Source: Bordetella parapertussis (GTDB taxonomy: Bacteria; Pseudomonadota; Gammaproteobacteria; Burkholderiales; Burkholderiaceae_C). Taken from it: a stretch of DNA of 25,618 bases. Under the pieces are notes generated by a model. The model did no database searches and had not been told where the DNA came from. It worked only from the letters and a program-made list of their open reading frames with translations. Where the stretch lies: assembly GCA_945861305.1 (NCBI GenBank), contig CAMATW010000034.1, forward strand, positions 1 through 25,618, written 5' to 3'. Position 1 is the stretch's first letter. Each line of letters opens with the position of its first letter. This document shows positions 1-8,636 of the stretch, in pieces. Made by a program: the position numbers and the translations under genes.

Positions 1-1
1 C

Positions 2-712
2 AGCTTGATTGGCCCCGAAAGCCGATTAATGATGGAAGGCGTTTTGCGTATCAGCGAAATGCGAGCGCTGGACATTATGGTGGCCGGCCCGCGCATAGAC
101 ATGATAGATATCGAAATGGAGCGTGACGAGTTATTCCATCAGGTGATCGATATTGGGCACTCGCGTTACCCAGTGTATGAGGAAAACCGAGAAAATATCA
201 TTGGCGTACTGCACTCCAAGGACTTGCTAAAACTGCAAAGAGCGCCAGATTTCCATATTAAAGGACTGCTCCGCAATGTTCTTTATGTGCCCGAATCAAA
301 AAGCCTTGTAGATTTACTTCGAGAGTTTAAAAAAAGTCGCAATCACCTTGCTTTGGTCGTCGACGAATTCGGAAGGATTGCAGGCTTGGTCACGCTAGAA
401 GATGTGCTTGAAGAAATTGTTGGAGAAATCGAAGATGAATTCGATACAGAAACAAGCTCCACAGATATCTACACATTGGCCGACAAAAGCTACCGAATCG
501 CAGGAAATTGCTCAATTGAAGAGCTTAACAAGGCGTTTCAGACCAATTTGTTGCAAAACATGGAGGAGGAATTCGACACCATCGGCGGCTTGATAGCCCA
601 TGAAATTGGCCATGTTCCCCAAAAAGGAGAATCCATCTCCATTGCTGGATTGAGGTTTGAAGTCATGCATGCCAAAGGCGGATCAGTTAAATGGTTTCGC
701 TTAAGGCTGTGA
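2..712 (+). CDS. corC: CorC/YbeX-like CBS-domain transporter-associated protein (5' truncated)
   Basis: The reading frame is open to the left edge, so the true start lies outside the window; about 236 C-terminal residues are visible. They match the CorC/HlyC family: a tandem pair of CBS motifs (about residues 20-140, with VVDEFGRIAGLVTLEDVLEE and the following IVGEIEDEFD) and then the CorC_HlyC C-terminal domain (about 155-235, with EEFDTIGGLIAHEIGHVP). Family members are linked to magnesium/cobalt export or Mg2+ homeostasis; the visible part has no membrane segment, consistent with the soluble CorC form rather than the membrane-anchored CNNM-like form. It lies 19 bp upstream of lnt, and the ybeX-lnt pair is a widely conserved gene order, which supports the call. 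The TGA stop is at 710-712. Transport function is inferred from family only. Confidence 0.9.
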   Translation, partial: SLIGPESRLMMEGVLRISEMRALDIMVAGPRIDMIDIEMERDELFHQVIDIGHSRYPVYEENRENIIGVLHSKDLLKLQRAPDFHIKGLLRNVLYVPESKSLVDLLREFKKSRNHLALVVDEFGRIAGLVTLEDVLEEIVGEIEDEFDTETSSTDIYTLADKSYRIAGNCSIEELNKAFQTNLLQNMEEEFDTIGGLIAHEIGHVPQKGESISIAGLRFEVMHAKGGSVKWFRLRL

Positions 713-731
713 ACAATTTGCTGCAAATCAA

Positions 732-2276
732 TTGTTAAGTTCAATAGCCCAATATGGCCTGATTATTTTATTAGGCTTGCTGCAAGCATTTGCATTGGCA
801 TCCCCATGGAATGGCGAACCCAATGCTTGGCTTCAATTAGCAGCTCTCACAGGTTTTCTAAGCACACAGCAAAACAACATCCATCTAAAGCAACGATTTG
901 TACAAACTTGGGTGTTTGCAACAAGTTGGCTTGTTGGCTCTGTGTGGTGGTTGTACATATCTATTCACCATTTTGGTGGCTTGCCAGTTGTTCTAACCGT
1001 TGTTGCTATTCTTTTCTTGTGTGGTGGATTGGCCATCTACTACACCTTTACTGTGAGCCTTTATTTCAAATTCAAAAAGTCACACAAGACTTACATAAGT
1101 GCAGGTATTTTTGCATCTTGCTGGACGCTTGCAGAACTTGCGAGAGCAGAGTTCTTCACCGGTTTCCCATGGGGCGCGATCGGTTATGCGCATGTTGACA
1201 GCATATTGGTAACGTTTGCACCATGGGTAGGTGTGTATGGCATCGGCTGGGTGGCTGCATATATGTCAGCGTGCATTGCCTCAAGCCTTTCAAACCTAAA
1301 GCAAGACAAAAAAATAATAAAAAATCTAGGTATTTCCATTGCGGTGTTGTTGTTCATGGTTGTGCCATGGCAAGTCAACACAAGCTCGGACGCAAAAAAC
1401 TTCAGTGTGAGTTTGCTGCAAGGCAATATTGCGCAAGATTTGAAATACACGAAGTCAAGGGAGCAAGCTGTACAGTGGTATGTCGAAAAGGCAGTTCAAG
1501 CTGAAACAGACTTGGTGGTCATGCCTGAAACCGCCATTGCCTATCTTCGTCAAGATATACCCAATGAAGAGTGGCAAAAAATCAGCACGCACTTTTCAGC
1601 AGGACAAAAAGCACTGATCGTAGGAATTCCTACATTCGAAAAAGAAAAAGGCTTTGGTAATTCAGCGATAGCTCTGAAAGCCAATTCTGACGAGTACCTT
1701 TACAACAAGCAGCACTTGGTGCCATTTGGGGAGTTCATTCCGAAATACTTTCAGTGGTTTAACCAGCTGGTCAATTTTGGAATAACTGACTTTATCCGTG
1801 GCCCACTCAAGCCAGAACCATTTGTGTGGAATGGGCAAAACATAGCCATCCAAATTTGTTACGAAGATTTATTCGGCGAAGAGTTGGCACAAAGATTTAT
1901 TGTTCAAAAAGAAAGCATTCCATCGCTATTGGTGAACATGAGCAATATTGCTTGGTTTGGAAACACGGTGGTTATTCCGCAGCATTTGCATATTGCACGT
2001 ATGCGAAGCATCGAACTCAACCGCCCCACCATTCGTGCAACCAACTCCGGCGGCACAGCGATCATAGATGCCAGCGGCAAAATTCAGGCCGCCGCCAAGC
2101 CCTATACGCAAACCATTTTGGTGGGTAATGTGCCCGCCAGCGATGGCCGTGTGACATGGTTCGCCCAATGGGCAGGGCGCTGGGGCTTGCTGCCTATGTG
2201 GGTGTTTTGCTCAGTGATTGTTCTGAGTTTTGCAGTGATAGGCTCTAGTTTTGGGGCTGCGACACGGAGTCACTAA
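732..2276 (+). CDS. lnt: Apolipoprotein N-acyltransferase
   Basis: A 514-residue inner-membrane enzyme that transfers the third acyl chain from phospholipid to the N-terminal cysteine of lipoproteins, the last step of lipoprotein maturation before Lol sorting. The N-terminal 215 residues hold several hydrophobic membrane segments. A nitrilase-type periplasmic domain follows (about 222-470), then a final membrane segment (about 485-507). The expected Glu-Lys-Cys triad is visible: E266 in VVMPETA, K326 in YNKQHLVPFGE and C376 in QICYEDLF. The start is TTG: the in-frame sequence upstream reaches a stop at 702-704 with no ATG or GTG between, and the first hydrophobic helix begins right after this codon. 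No strong Shine-Dalgarno is visible, so coupling to corC is likely. Its TAA sits in the loop of a small inverted repeat. Confidence 0.95.
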   Translation: MLSSIAQYGLIILLGLLQAFALASPWNGEPNAWLQLAALTGFLSTQQNNIHLKQRFVQTWVFATSWLVGSVWWLYISIHHFGGLPVVLTVVAILFLCGGLAIYYTFTVSLYFKFKKSHKTYISAGIFASCWTLAELARAEFFTGFPWGAIGYAHVDSILVTFAPWVGVYGIGWVAAYMSACIASSLSNLKQDKKIIKNLGISIAVLLFMVVPWQVNTSSDAKNFSVSLLQGNIAQDLKYTKSREQAVQWYVEKAVQAETDLVVMPETAIAYLRQDIPNEEWQKISTHFSAGQKALIVGIPTFEKEKGFGNSAIALKANSDEYLYNKQHLVPFGEFIPKYFQWFNQLVNFGITDFIRGPLKPEPFVWNGQNIAIQICYEDLFGEELAQRFIVQKESIPSLLVNMSNIAWFGNTVVIPQHLHIARMRSIELNRPTIRATNSGGTAIIDASGKIQAAAKPYTQTILVGNVPASDGRVTWFAQWAGRWGLLPMWVFCSVIVLSFAVIGSSFGAATRSH

Positions 2277-2287
2277 AATGGTGACTC
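2267..2287 (+). repeat. Perfect 7-bp inverted repeat at the lnt/glyQ junction
   Basis: GAGTCAC (2267-2273) and GTGACTC (2281-2287) form a perfect hairpin around a 7-nt loop that contains the lnt stop codon. No U-run follows, so it is not a standard intrinsic terminator. It ends 13 bp before the glyQ ATG. It could affect mRNA stability or decoupling between lnt and glyQ, but no function is demonstrated. Confidence 0.4.
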
Positions 2288-2300
2288 ACCTGAAGAAATT

Positions 2301-3206
2301 ATGCTGACATTCCAACAAATTATTCTGCAACTGCAAAGCTATTGGGACAACCAAGGCTGTGCTTTGCTCCAACCATTGGACATGGAAGTGGGTGCCGGAA
2401 CTTCACACACAGCCACTTTTTTGCGTGCTCTTGGCCCTGAGCCTTGGAAGGCGGCTTACGTTCAGCCCTCAAGACGTCCCAAGGACGGTCGTTACGGAGA
2501 AAACCCCAACCGACTGCAACACTATTACCAGTACCAAGTAGTGCTCAAGCCAGCGCCCTCGAACATACTGGAGTTGTATTTAGGTTCATTAGAAGCACTG
2601 GGCTTTGATTTAAAAGTTAACGACATCCGGTTTGTGGAAGACGATTGGGAAAACCCCACATTGGGTGCGTGGGGCTTGGGATGGGAGGTGTGGCTCAATG
2701 GAATGGAGGTCACGCAGTTCACTTACTTTCAACAAGTCGGTGGCATCGATTGCAAACCCATCACTGGCGAAATCACCTACGGCTTAGAGCGCTTGGCCAT
2801 GTACCTACAAGGCGTAGACAATGTCTACAACCTGAAGTGGACAGATTCATTGAGTTACGGCGATGTGTATTTGCAAAATGAACAAGAGCAATCTGCCTAT
2901 AACTTTGAGCACAGCGACGCAGCCTTTTTGTTTGAAGCCTTCGCAGCGCATGAAAAACAAGCGCTCTATTTGATGACGCAGACTTTGGCCTTGCCAGCCT
3001 ACGAGCAGGTATTAAAAGCCGCTCATACCTTCAATCTGCTTGATGCGCGAGGCGCCATCAGTGTCACTGAAAGAGCGGCCTACATTGGGCGAATACGCAA
3101 TTTAGCCCGCAATGTTGCTCAAAGCTATGTCAAAAGCCGTGAAGCGCTTGGCTACCCCATGGCGCCTAAAGAATGGGTCACTCATCTAACAGAAGCGGCC
3201 GTCTGA
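2301..3206 (+). CDS. glyQ: Glycine--tRNA ligase alpha subunit
   Basis: The 301-residue catalytic subunit of the bacterial alpha2beta2 class II glycyl-tRNA synthetase. It forms glycyl-adenylate and charges tRNA-Gly with the beta subunit encoded next to it. Very strong family signatures are visible: [15 protein letters not shown] at the start, [19 protein letters not shown] (about 33-51), [15 protein letters not shown] (57-71), [20 protein letters not shown], and [18 protein letters not shown] residues in the middle. Length is typical for the family. The start at 2301 is set by this conserved N-terminus; a purine-rich GAAGAA precedes it. Only 1 nt separates its stop from the glyS start, so the two subunits are translationally linked. 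Confidence 0.98.
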   Translation: MLTFQQIILQLQSYWDNQGCALLQPLDMEVGAGTSHTATFLRALGPEPWKAAYVQPSRRPKDGRYGENPNRLQHYYQYQVVLKPAPSNILELYLGSLEALGFDLKVNDIRFVEDDWENPTLGAWGLGWEVWLNGMEVTQFTYFQQVGGIDCKPITGEITYGLERLAMYLQGVDNVYNLKWTDSLSYGDVYLQNEQEQSAYNFEHSDAAFLFEAFAAHEKQALYLMTQTLALPAYEQVLKAAHTFNLLDARGAISVTERAAYIGRIRNLARNVAQSYVKSREALGYPMAPKEWVTHLTEAAV

Positions 3207-3207
3207 A

Positions 3208-5343
3208 ATGAATCACAGTTTATTGATTGAGTTGCAAGCCGAAGAATTGCCGCCCAAAGCCTTGTTATCTTTATCTAATGCGTTTGCGCAAGGTATTTTC
3301 AGCAGCCTCACGCAACAAGGTTTGTTAGGCAGCGATTCGCAAGTGACGGCCTTTGCCACACCAAGGCGTTTGGCGGTTCATATCAACCAAGTGTCTGCCA
3401 AAGCTGCAGACAAGCTAATACAAATTAAGCTGATGCCGGTAAGCGTAGGCTTAGATACGCAAGGTAATGCCACGCCTGCATTATTGAAAAAATTGCAAGC
3501 ACTGGGAATCGATGCTCTGCAACTTTCTCAGCTAGAACAAAAAATGGATGGCAAAGCCATGGCTCTGTTCATGGCGCAAACACAAGCTGGGGTGACTATT
3601 GAGCAAGGCTTGCAAGTGGCTTTAGACCACAGCATCAATCACTTGCCTATCCCAAAGCTCATGACTTACCAACTCGACCAAGGCTGCGCCATGCCGGGGT
3701 GGGATAGCGTCAGCTTTGTGCGACCTGTTCACCATCTGGTGGCGTTGTTTGGTGAGCAGATCCTTGCTATCAAAGCTTTGGGCTTGACTGCCGGTCGCAA
3801 AACACTGGGTCACCGTTTTGAAGCCAAGGTGGCGTCCATAGAAATCAACCACGCCGACCTTTATGAACAGACACTGCTGGAGCAAGGTGCAGTGATTGCC
3901 AGCTTTGACAAACGAAAAGCATTGATACAACAGCAGCTACTTCAAGTGGCTTTATCTGCAGGTGAAGGCTTAACGCCCATTCAAGATGAAGCCTTGTTGA
4001 TGGAAGTGACGGGCTTGGTTGAAAAGCCCAATGTGTTGCTGTGCCAGTTTGACAAAGCTTTTTTAGAAGTGCCAGCAGAGTGTTTGGTGTTGACCATGAA
4101 GGCCAATCAAAAATACTTTCCGCTCCTTAACGCCAAAGGTGAATTAACACATAAATTTTTGGTGGTCAGCAACATCACACCGTCTGACCCCAGCGCTGTC
4201 ATCACTGGCAATGAGCGGGTTGTACGTCCACGGCTTGCCGATGCGCAATTCTTTTTCAACCAAGACCGTCAACACACTTTAGCTTCCAGGCTTGATCGCT
4301 TGGCCAAAGTGGTCTATCACAACCAACTTGGCACACAGCAACAACGCATGTTACGAGTCAGCGCACTGGTCCAACAACTCTCAACTCTTTTAAGCACGGC
4401 AGAAGAGAAAGCCGATGCGTTGACAGCGGCGCAGTTGGCCAAAACGGATTTGCTGACCGATATGGTGGGTGAATTTCCAGAGTTGCAGGGCACCATGGGC
4501 GCGTATTACGCCTTGAACGACGGTCACTCTCAGCAAGTGGCGCAGGCTATTGAAGACCATTACAAACCACGGTTTGCCGGCGACAGTTTGCCGCGCAGCG
4601 ATGTGGGCTGCTTGCTTGCTTTGGCAGACAAGTTCGAGACATTGACTGGTATGTTTGGTATCGGCAATTTGCCGACCGGCGATAAAGACCCCTACGCTTT
4701 ACGCCGACAATCGTTAGGGGTGATTCGCATACTGCTGCGCTCACCCTTTGACGCAATTCACCTAGACCATTTGCTAGAGAGCGGCTTGGGCATTCTGGCC
4801 AAAGCATGTGAAATCGATGCTGACAAAGCAAAAACTGAGCTGTACCAATTCATCCTCGATCGCTTCGCCGTCAATTTAAAAGACCAAGGCTATAGCGCTT
4901 TTGAGGTAGATGCCGTGCTTGCATTGCGTCCCCAATGCTTGGGCGATGTACCTGCACGCATGGAGGCGGTCAGGGCTTTCGCTGCAATGCCGCAAGCCGA
5001 GGCCTTGGCCGCCGCCAATAAACGAATCAGCAATATATTGAAAAAATCACCTGAAGCTGACACCCGTCGGTTTTCAACTGCTCAACTGACACTGCCTGCA
5101 GAGAAAAACCTGCATCAGGCCATGGAGCAAAGTGTCAAGCAAGCCGATGCTTTCTACGCGCAAAAAAACTACACCGATTCATTGAAGGCCTTAGCCGGTC
5201 TAAAAGAGCCGGTCGACGCATTTTTCAACGATGTGATGGTCAATGACCCTGACGAAGACATTCGTCGTAATCGCTTAGGTCTGTTGAACAAACTCCACGA
5301 CAGCATGAATCGCGTCGCAGATTTATCTCGCTTGGCAAACTGA
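3208..5343 (+). CDS. glyS: Glycine--tRNA ligase beta subunit
   Basis: The 711-residue beta subunit of heterotetrameric glycyl-tRNA synthetase. It recognises tRNA-Gly and is required with GlyQ for aminoacylation in the cytoplasm. The N-terminus LLIELQAEELPPKAL and the internal signature PTGDKDPYALRRQSLGVIRI (residues 489-508) are diagnostic. The last roughly 110 residues, with RRNRLGLLNKLHDSMNRVADLS-type ending, match the anticodon-binding DALR-like domain. The length is close to the usual 690-720 residues. No clear Shine-Dalgarno lies upstream, and the ATG begins one base after the glyQ stop, so translational coupling is the probable way the 1:1 subunit ratio is kept. gmhB follows after a 12-nt gap. 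Confidence 0.97.
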   Translation: MNHSLLIELQAEELPPKALLSLSNAFAQGIFSSLTQQGLLGSDSQVTAFATPRRLAVHINQVSAKAADKLIQIKLMPVSVGLDTQGNATPALLKKLQALGIDALQLSQLEQKMDGKAMALFMAQTQAGVTIEQGLQVALDHSINHLPIPKLMTYQLDQGCAMPGWDSVSFVRPVHHLVALFGEQILAIKALGLTAGRKTLGHRFEAKVASIEINHADLYEQTLLEQGAVIASFDKRKALIQQQLLQVALSAGEGLTPIQDEALLMEVTGLVEKPNVLLCQFDKAFLEVPAECLVLTMKANQKYFPLLNAKGELTHKFLVVSNITPSDPSAVITGNERVVRPRLADAQFFFNQDRQHTLASRLDRLAKVVYHNQLGTQQQRMLRVSALVQQLSTLLSTAEEKADALTAAQLAKTDLLTDMVGEFPELQGTMGAYYALNDGHSQQVAQAIEDHYKPRFAGDSLPRSDVGCLLALADKFETLTGMFGIGNLPTGDKDPYALRRQSLGVIRILLRSPFDAIHLDHLLESGLGILAKACEIDADKAKTELYQFILDRFAVNLKDQGYSAFEVDAVLALRPQCLGDVPARMEAVRAFAAMPQAEALAAANKRISNILKKSPEADTRRFSTAQLTLPAEKNLHQAMEQSVKQADAFYAQKNYTDSLKALAGLKEPVDAFFNDVMVNDPDEDIRRNRLGLLNKLHDSMNRVADLSRLAN

Positions 5344-5355
5344 CAAGGCAAAACC

Positions 5356-5949
5356 ATGCACACCCCACTGGTGATTTTGGACAGAGACGGTACAGTGAAC
5401 CATGACAGCGATGACTACATCAAGTCGGCTGATGAGTGGGTGGCGCTGCCTGGAGCGATCGATGCGATCGCCAAACTCAACCATGCCGGCTGGCGAGTGG
5501 TCATCGCTTCCAACCAATCAGGCTTGGGGCGGGGCTTGTTTGATGTCGCTACATTGAACCAGATGCACGACAAAATGAACAAAGCCTTGGCCAAAGCCGG
5601 TGGTCGCGTCGATGCTATTTTTTATTGCCCACACACGCCGGATGAACACTGCCAATGCAGAAAACCACTGCCCGGCTTGTTCGAGCAAATTGGCGAACGC
5701 TTTGGCGTCGATCTCAAAGAGGTTCACGCTGTGGGTGACTCCTTGCGTGATGCACAAGCAGCTTCGGCCAGCGGCTGCATCCCGCATTTAGTTTTGACTG
5801 GCAAGGATGAACAGTTTGTCGACCAAACCTTGCCAAACACATTTCCTTTGCAAACACGAATTCACACCGATTTGGCCGCCTTCGCCGACTGGTTGCTGAC
5901 ACAAACCGTGGCGAAAAATTTAAACTACGCTTCAGCCGAGTCGTCCTGA
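5356..5949 (+). CDS. gmhB: D-glycero-beta-D-manno-heptose-1,7-bisphosphate 7-phosphatase
   Basis: A 197-residue HAD-superfamily phosphatase that removes the 7-phosphate of heptose bisphosphate on the way to ADP-heptose for the LPS inner core. Seen in the sequence: the catalytic DRDGT (D9 nucleophile, D11 acid/base), the second motif SNQSG (52-56), a zinc-binding loop with C91, H93, C99 and C101 followed by RKP, and the Mg2+-binding GDS (127-129). The zinc loop is characteristic of GmhB and its close relative HisB-N. The glyS-gmhB-plsC order and absence of histidine genes favour GmhB. The stop and the plsC start overlap as TGATG (5947-5951). Cytoplasmic. Confidence 0.93.
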   Translation: MHTPLVILDRDGTVNHDSDDYIKSADEWVALPGAIDAIAKLNHAGWRVVIASNQSGLGRGLFDVATLNQMHDKMNKALAKAGGRVDAIFYCPHTPDEHCQCRKPLPGLFEQIGERFGVDLKEVHAVGDSLRDAQAASASGCIPHLVLTGKDEQFVDQTLPNTFPLQTRIHTDLAAFADWLLTQTVAKNLNYASAESS

Positions 5950-6695
5950 TGGCATTGCTTCGCTCATTGCTGCACATGCTGTGGATGCTGGCCACCGTCA
6001 TTCCGGTGGCTTTTGCCATGTTGACAGCGGCGGCATTGCAATTAAGCAGCCATCGCTTGTACCGCATGGCTGTGTTTTGGTTGTCGCTGGCCATTGGTGG
6101 AGCCAAACATATTTTGGGCATACGCTATGAATTGCGTGGCCTAGAACATTTGCCTGCGGCTGGACAACCAGCCATTTTGTTGGTGAAGCACCAATCCACT
6201 TATGAAACGTTTTTGATGCCCGTTATCATGCCCAGCGACTTGGCCTATGTGTTCAAAAAAGAATTGCTCTATGTGCCATTTTTCGGTTGGGGTATAGGAC
6301 GCTTGGACATGATTCATATTGATAGAAAATTGCGGAGTAAAGCATTTCAAAAAGTTGTCTCCCAAGGGCGCGATTTACTGGGCCGAGGCATTTGGGTCAT
6401 CATGTTTCCTGAGGGGACGCGCATTGATCGCGGACAAGCAGGAACCTACAAAGCAGGTGGTACGCGCTTGGCGATAGAAACTGGTGTGCCAGTCATTCCT
6501 ATCGCAGTCAATTCGGCACGCTGCTGGCCACGCAAGGCCTTGATCAAATACCCTGGCACTGTGACGGTGTCCATTGGCCCCATGATTGAAAGTACTGGTC
6601 GTCAACCTGAAGAGATGATGCAGCAGGTACAGCATTGGATAGAGAGTGAAATGCACCGACTCGATCCCGAAGCATATGCAGCTACTGCCACCTAA
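5949..6695 (+). CDS. plsC: 1-acyl-sn-glycerol-3-phosphate acyltransferase
   Basis: A 248-residue membrane-associated acyltransferase that makes phosphatidic acid from lysophosphatidic acid. A hydrophobic segment covers about residues 5-30. Acyltransferase motif I is at 81-86 as H-QSTY-E, so the usual HX4D reads HX4E here. Motif III is FPEGTR (153-158), followed by KAGGTRLA. The VPVIPIAVNS stretch (180-189) corresponds to motif IV. The HX4E form may simply be a lineage variant, because the rest of the domain is intact. It overlaps gmhB by one base, and 3 nt separate it from the next gene, so it is in the same transcription unit. Specificity for lysophosphatidate rather than lipid A or ornithine lipids is inferred from family and context. 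Confidence 0.88.
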   Translation: MALLRSLLHMLWMLATVIPVAFAMLTAAALQLSSHRLYRMAVFWLSLAIGGAKHILGIRYELRGLEHLPAAGQPAILLVKHQSTYETFLMPVIMPSDLAYVFKKELLYVPFFGWGIGRLDMIHIDRKLRSKAFQKVVSQGRDLLGRGIWVIMFPEGTRIDRGQAGTYKAGGTRLAIETGVPVIPIAVNSARCWPRKALIKYPGTVTVSIGPMIESTGRQPEEMMQQVQHWIESEMHRLDPEAYAATAT

Positions 6696-6698
6696 GCC

Positions 6699-7547
6699 AT
6701 GACTGTATTTGTTCAGCTTGCACTAGATTGGTTAGGTGGCCACAGTACCCCAGAAGCCGCCAACACCTTTCCCGCCCAAGAGGCTTCTACAACTTCCTTT
6801 GCCTCTTCCTTTGTGCACCCATTGGCCAGCCGAAAAATTCAGTTACAGCAAACCACCATCGCTTATGCATTTCAGCGTGTCAAGCGCAAAACCATTGGCA
6901 TGTCGGTAGGCGCTGATGGTTTGGAAGTGCGTGCCCCACGGTGGTCCACGGTGGCCAGCGTGGAGGCCGTGTTGTATGAAAAAAGCGATTGGATTTTGCG
7001 TAAGCTGCAAGAGTCGCAAGAGCGGCAAAAACAAATGCGCCACACCATCATCGAATGGCGCGACGGCGCCTCATTGCCTTTTCTCGGTGAGCAATGGGTT
7101 GTAAACTTAGACCCTGAGCATCAATCTCCTCATATCAGCGATCAAGGCACAACGCCGAAATGTTTGCAAGTGCCTCTTTCGCTTCATGCACAACCCGGGC
7201 AAATCCGTGACGCTGTGCAAGCCTGGTTGATGCAGCAAGCCAAGCTCAATTTCACGCGTCGCCTTGACCATTTCGCGCCGCAGTTAGGGGTTCAGTGGAA
7301 GCGTTTGTCGCTCAGCAATGCCAGTTCGCGCTGGGGTACAGCGTCGGCGGATGGCAGCATTCGCTTGAATTGGCGATTGATTCATTTCAAGCAAGATGTG
7401 ATTGACTATGTGGTGGTGCATGAACTCAGCCATTTGCGCGTGATGAACCACAGCCCGCAGTTTTGGGAGACAGTGGGATCGCTGGTGCCCGATTACCAGC
7501 AGCGGCGCAATGCGCTCAATGATGAAGTGCTGCCTCTATGGGCTTGA
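6699..7547 (+). CDS. YgjP-like (DUF45) zinc metallopeptidase-fold protein
   Basis: A 282-residue protein of the YgjP/DUF45 family, often annotated M48-family metallopeptidase or UTP pyrophosphatase-like. The zinc site is visible as HELSH (241-245), with a third ligand H251 in MNHSPQFW. The preceding LSNASSRWGTASADGSIRLNW (206-226, with SRWG) is the typical family signature. The first 45 residues are Ala/Ser/Thr-rich and unlike the family core, which starts near residue 48. No signal peptide is evident, so it is probably cytoplasmic. The substrate is unknown. It is the last gene of the + strand block; its 3' end overlaps the convergent hydrolase gene by 32 bp. Confidence 0.88.
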   Translation: MTVFVQLALDWLGGHSTPEAANTFPAQEASTTSFASSFVHPLASRKIQLQQTTIAYAFQRVKRKTIGMSVGADGLEVRAPRWSTVASVEAVLYEKSDWILRKLQESQERQKQMRHTIIEWRDGASLPFLGEQWVVNLDPEHQSPHISDQGTTPKCLQVPLSLHAQPGQIRDAVQAWLMQQAKLNFTRRLDHFAPQLGVQWKRLSLSNASSRWGTASADGSIRLNWRLIHFKQDVIDYVVVHELSHLRVMNHSPQFWETVGSLVPDYQQRRNALNDEVLPLWA

Positions 7548-8583
7548 AGCGAACCACGTTGCCCGCAACTCGCTCTAACTCCCCTCGGTACCAAAGCCAA
7601 TGCAAATGTGCCAGTGATTCGCCGAGCGCGAAAGTGGTTTGGTGACCGTCTAGCTCACGCTTGAACAATACCGCCATGGCCTCGACAGCATTGAGGGCAC
7701 TCTTTGCGCAAGCCTCTCTCAATTCTTGCAGTCGCTCGTCGTGGTGACGTGCCAGTTGCGCAATGCGTATATGCAGTCCACGGAAAGGTTTGCCATGCGA
7801 GGGCAGGCACAAGCAGTCGGCAGGCAGTGCATCAAATTTTTTCAGCGAGTCCAGAAACAATTGAAGCGGGTTCGACATTGGCTCAGAGTCGTACACATTG
7901 ATATTGGTAGAGATGCGCGGCAACACCATGTCTCCGCTGATCAGCACATTCACAGACTCGCAGTAAAGCGCAATGTGCTCCGGCGCATGACCATGGCCAC
8001 TGATGCAACGCCAAGGTTTGCCCCCAATCGTGACTGACAAGCCGTCATGCAAGCGCACAAAATGCTTAGGCAGGGCTGGCACCATGTGCATAAACTGAAA
8101 ATTTCGTTTCGTGACAGCGCTCAACACATCTGCATCAATAACGCCGTGCGATTTTAAAAACGCCACGGCTTGATCGGCTTGCTGTGGGTTGGAGGGATGA
8201 ATCAAAGTGTGTGCAGTGTGAAAGTCAGTGGCACTGATCCACAAAGGTACTTTCCAATAATCACACAACCAATGCGCAAGCCCCAAGTGATCAGGGTGCA
8301 AATGCGTGACAAACACCCGAAGCACCGGCAACCCCTCTAAGCTGTGGTCAAAAATGTGTTGCCATTGCTCTCTTGCACTGGCTTGGTCGAGGCAACAGTC
8401 CACAATTGCCCAGCCCTCTCGTCCTTCGTAGACATCGCGCAGCAGCCACAAATTGATATGGTTTAGCGCAAAGGGCAAGAACATGCGCAGCCAGTAAACC
8501 CCAGGAGCGACCTCGGTCATTGCGTTAGGCTGAGGCAAATGTTCCCCCAAAGGGTAGTCAAGTTCTTTTTCGTCAGCGTTCAT
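7516..8583 (-). CDS. Metallo-beta-lactamase-fold hydrolase
   Basis: A 355-residue MBL-fold hydrolase of the glyoxalase II-like type. Metal ligands are visible: HLHPDH (94-99), H197 in SGHGHAPEH, D218 in ISGDM and H263 in LPSHG. A C-terminal helical region (about 270-345) resembles the extra domain of two-domain MBL hydrolases. I chose the ATG at 8583 because the upstream in-frame ATG (8604) falls inside a good -10 hexamer (8600-8605); a start at 8604 would add seven residues (362). The gene is divergent from a LiuR-like regulator across an ACGT-repeat operator, suggesting it belongs to that regulon. A role in CoA-thioester or other ester hydrolysis in leucine/isovalerate breakdown is only an inference. 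Its 3' end overlaps ygjP. Confidence 0.88.
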   Translation of the reverse strand: MNADEKELDYPLGEHLPQPNAMTEVAPGVYWLRMFLPFALNHINLWLLRDVYEGREGWAIVDCCLDQASAREQWQHIFDHSLEGLPVLRVFVTHLHPDHLGLAHWLCDYWKVPLWISATDFHTAHTLIHPSNPQQADQAVAFLKSHGVIDADVLSAVTKRNFQFMHMVPALPKHFVRLHDGLSVTIGGKPWRCISGHGHAPEHIALYCESVNVLISGDMVLPRISTNINVYDSEPMSNPLQLFLDSLKKFDALPADCLCLPSHGKPFRGLHIRIAQLARHHDERLQELREACAKSALNAVEAMAVLFKRELDGHQTTFALGESLAHLHWLWYRGELERVAGNVVRFKPIEAALHH

Positions 8584-8599
8584 GTTGTAGGGATTTTGC

Positions 8600-8628
8600 T
8601 TCATAATTGACGTTAACGTAAACGTAAA
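8600..8628 (-). promoter_or_regulatory. Predicted sigma70 promoter of the MBL hydrolase gene
   Basis: On the minus strand, TTTACG (8628-8623) and TATGAA (8605-8600) are separated by exactly 17 bp. The spacer is almost fully occupied by the ACGT-repeat operator, so a bound regulator would sit between -35 and -10. The inferred leader to the ATG at 8583 is only about 10 nt. Seen by eye; not tested. Confidence 0.5.
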
Positions 8629-8630
8629 CT
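8607..8630. promoter_or_regulatory. ACGT triple-core operator, copy A (probable LiuR-like site)
   Basis: Three ACGT cores at 8610-8613, 8616-8619 and 8622-8625 are spaced exactly 6 bp apart inside a 24-bp element that begins TTGACGTT and ends AAACT. It fills the gap between the divergent hydrolase and MerR-family genes. A second copy at 25161-25184 differs at only three positions (all A to C). Repeated ACGT palindromes are consistent with sites of MerR-family regulators of branched-chain amino-acid catabolism; the pairing with the adjacent regulator is an inference. Confidence 0.7.
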
Positions 8631-8636
8631 GTCTAC

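Noticed and set aside
5456..5485. GATCG-rich stretch as a repeat or origin-like element
   Set aside because: A single short occurrence fully inside gmhB and explained by its codons.
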